Below are positions 39,457-40,096 of a stretch of 40,096 nt of DNA, piece by piece. The DNA comes from a virus. The notes under the pieces were generated by a model that did not search any database, was not told where the DNA came from, and was given only the letters and a program-made list of their open reading frames with translations. The stretch is taken from positions 1 through 40,096 of the IMG/VR virus record IMGVR_UViG_3300027704_000058; one strand, written 5' to 3'. Made by a program: the position numbers and the translations under genes. The number at the start of each line of letters is the position of its first letter. Positions within the stretch are counted from its first letter, which is position 1.

Positions 39457-40096
39457 TACTTGTCCTCTTTTTTGTTCATAGACTTTTTAATTGCCTTATC
39501 TTTAGCGGCCATGTAATCGTCGCTGTCAACGTCTCCGTCTCCATCGTGATCTGTTTTCTTGCCTTCAGATTTTTCATCATCAGGCCAATGGCCTCTCTTT
39601 GGCTTTCCTATTGGATCCATGTCGTGGTGTCTACGGAAACTATCAACAAACTCTTTAATGTCTTGTCCGTCCATCCAACGAGCAAGTTCATCAACTAAAA
39701 CATTATCTTCAAGACCTAATTCGTCTTGTAATGTATATAATGGTTCAGCAAATTCACCAACTGCTTCAGTAGGCTCTTCTTCTGCTACTGTTGTTGGTGA
39801 TAATAAATCCCTAAATTGACTTGAGAGATCCGCAATTAAGTCTTCGTCAACTATGTCTTCACCAACAAGTTTTCCTATGCTAGTGTTCTTAGTTGTGCCA
39901 TCTGTTTCGCCGCTGGGTACGGTTTTGCTTTTTTCTCTACCTAATAAATGATTAGGTTTGGACTCGTCAATTGATTCTAGTAATTGTGCCATAGCATCTA
40001 TATTTTTATTAGTAGATACTTTCTCACGTTTTGCTTTCTTAATTTCTTTAATTTCTTTATGTGTTTCTGCTGTTTCACCGGTTTCGCCCATAGCAT
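39456..40096 (-). CDS. Hypothetical acidic protein with EF-hand-like loop, probably cut at the window end
   Basis: The frame is open to the window edge. An ATG at 40089-40091 exists, but no ribosome site can be seen before it, so the 5' end is uncertain. The N-terminal part is Lys/Glu-rich. The middle holds acidic helices (LYTLQDELGLEDNVLVDELA). Near the C-terminus DHDGDGDVDSDDY is a perfect EF-hand-type calcium loop (Asp at positions 1, 3, 5, 9 and 12), followed by a Lys-rich tail. This resembles C-terminal tags of several marine-phage structural proteins, which may bind calcium. Confidence 0.55.
   Translation of the reverse strand, partial: AMGETGETAETHKEIKEIKKAKREKVSTNKNIDAMAQLLESIDESKPNHLLGREKSKTVPSGETDGTTKNTSIGKLVGEDIVDEDLIADLSSQFRDLLSPTTVAEEEPTEAVGEFAEPLYTLQDELGLEDNVLVDELARWMDGQDIKEFVDSFRRHHDMDPIGKPKRGHWPDDEKSEGKKTDHDGDGDVDSDDYMAAKDKAIKKSMNKKEDK

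Overview
The window looks like part of a large, AT-rich, tailed marine phage genome of the T4-like myovirus type. The evidence is a set of T4-family replication and regulation genes: a family B DNA polymerase (gp43 type), a sliding clamp (gp45 type), a 5'-3' exonuclease of the T4 RNase H type and a DsbA-like late-transcription DNA-binding protein. With them come a tail-fibre-like structural protein, T4-late-promoter-like TATAAATA boxes, very tight gene packing (many ATGA or 1-20 nt overlaps) and numerous short phage-type genes of unknown function. The host cannot be fixed from the sequence. It should be Gram-negative, because the phage carries an exported lipoprotein and proteins that look like outer-membrane barrels. 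No integrase, tRNA, IS element or CRISPR array was seen.

Layout. (1) Positions 1-3657, plus strand: the end of a truncated gene, a 472-aa tail-fibre-like protein, three tiny overlapping genes (two membrane-spanning) and two unknown proteins, one with a Rossmann-like start and one with a glycine-rich loop. (2) Positions 3637-35239, all minus strand: a long accessory plus replication block. From the low-coordinate end it holds a P-loop-like protein, a truncated adenylate-forming (ANL) enzyme, a DUF6356-like membrane protein and a GNAT-like protein. Next come structural-looking unknowns, a metallopeptidase/VWA protein with its MoxR-type AAA+ ATPase, the 5'-3' exonuclease, QueE, ClpP, QueD, a phosphoribosyltransferase and a 1286-aa subtilisin-like lipoprotein. 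These are followed by a cold-shock protein, a winged-helix protein, peroxiredoxin, FolE, a glycosyltransferase, a TGT/DpdA-like transglycosylase, an FTR1-like membrane protein, the sliding clamp, a nucleotide-sugar dehydrogenase, an epimerase, DNA polymerase and the DsbA-like protein. (3) Positions 35348-36187, plus strand: one gene that resembles the N-terminal part of an ANL enzyme. (4) Positions 36188-36443: a 256-bp gene-free spacer rich in inverted repeats, between convergent genes. (5) Positions 36444-40096, minus strand: an SGNH hydrolase and four probable structural or virion-assembly genes, the last probably truncated by the window end.

How the genes work together. FolE, QueD, QueE and a DpdA-like transglycosylase form most of a pathway that makes a 7-deazaguanine base from GTP and inserts it into DNA, a known phage defence against restriction enzymes. 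QueC is not in the window. Sugar-nucleotide enzymes, a glycosyltransferase, SGNH hydrolases and the ANL/GNAT/P-loop cluster suggest modification of a virion or host surface polymer. MoxR/VWA and ClpP would act in protein remodelling. Peroxiredoxin, cold-shock protein and the FTR1-like protein look like host-physiology genes.

Regulation is unusually readable. Eight near-consensus sigma70 promoters (TTGACN, 17 or 18 nt, TATAAT-like) lie on the minus strand. Two of them, in front of the MoxR gene and the subtilisin gene, are nearly identical over about 45 bp. One clear intrinsic terminator closes the folE-peroxiredoxin run.
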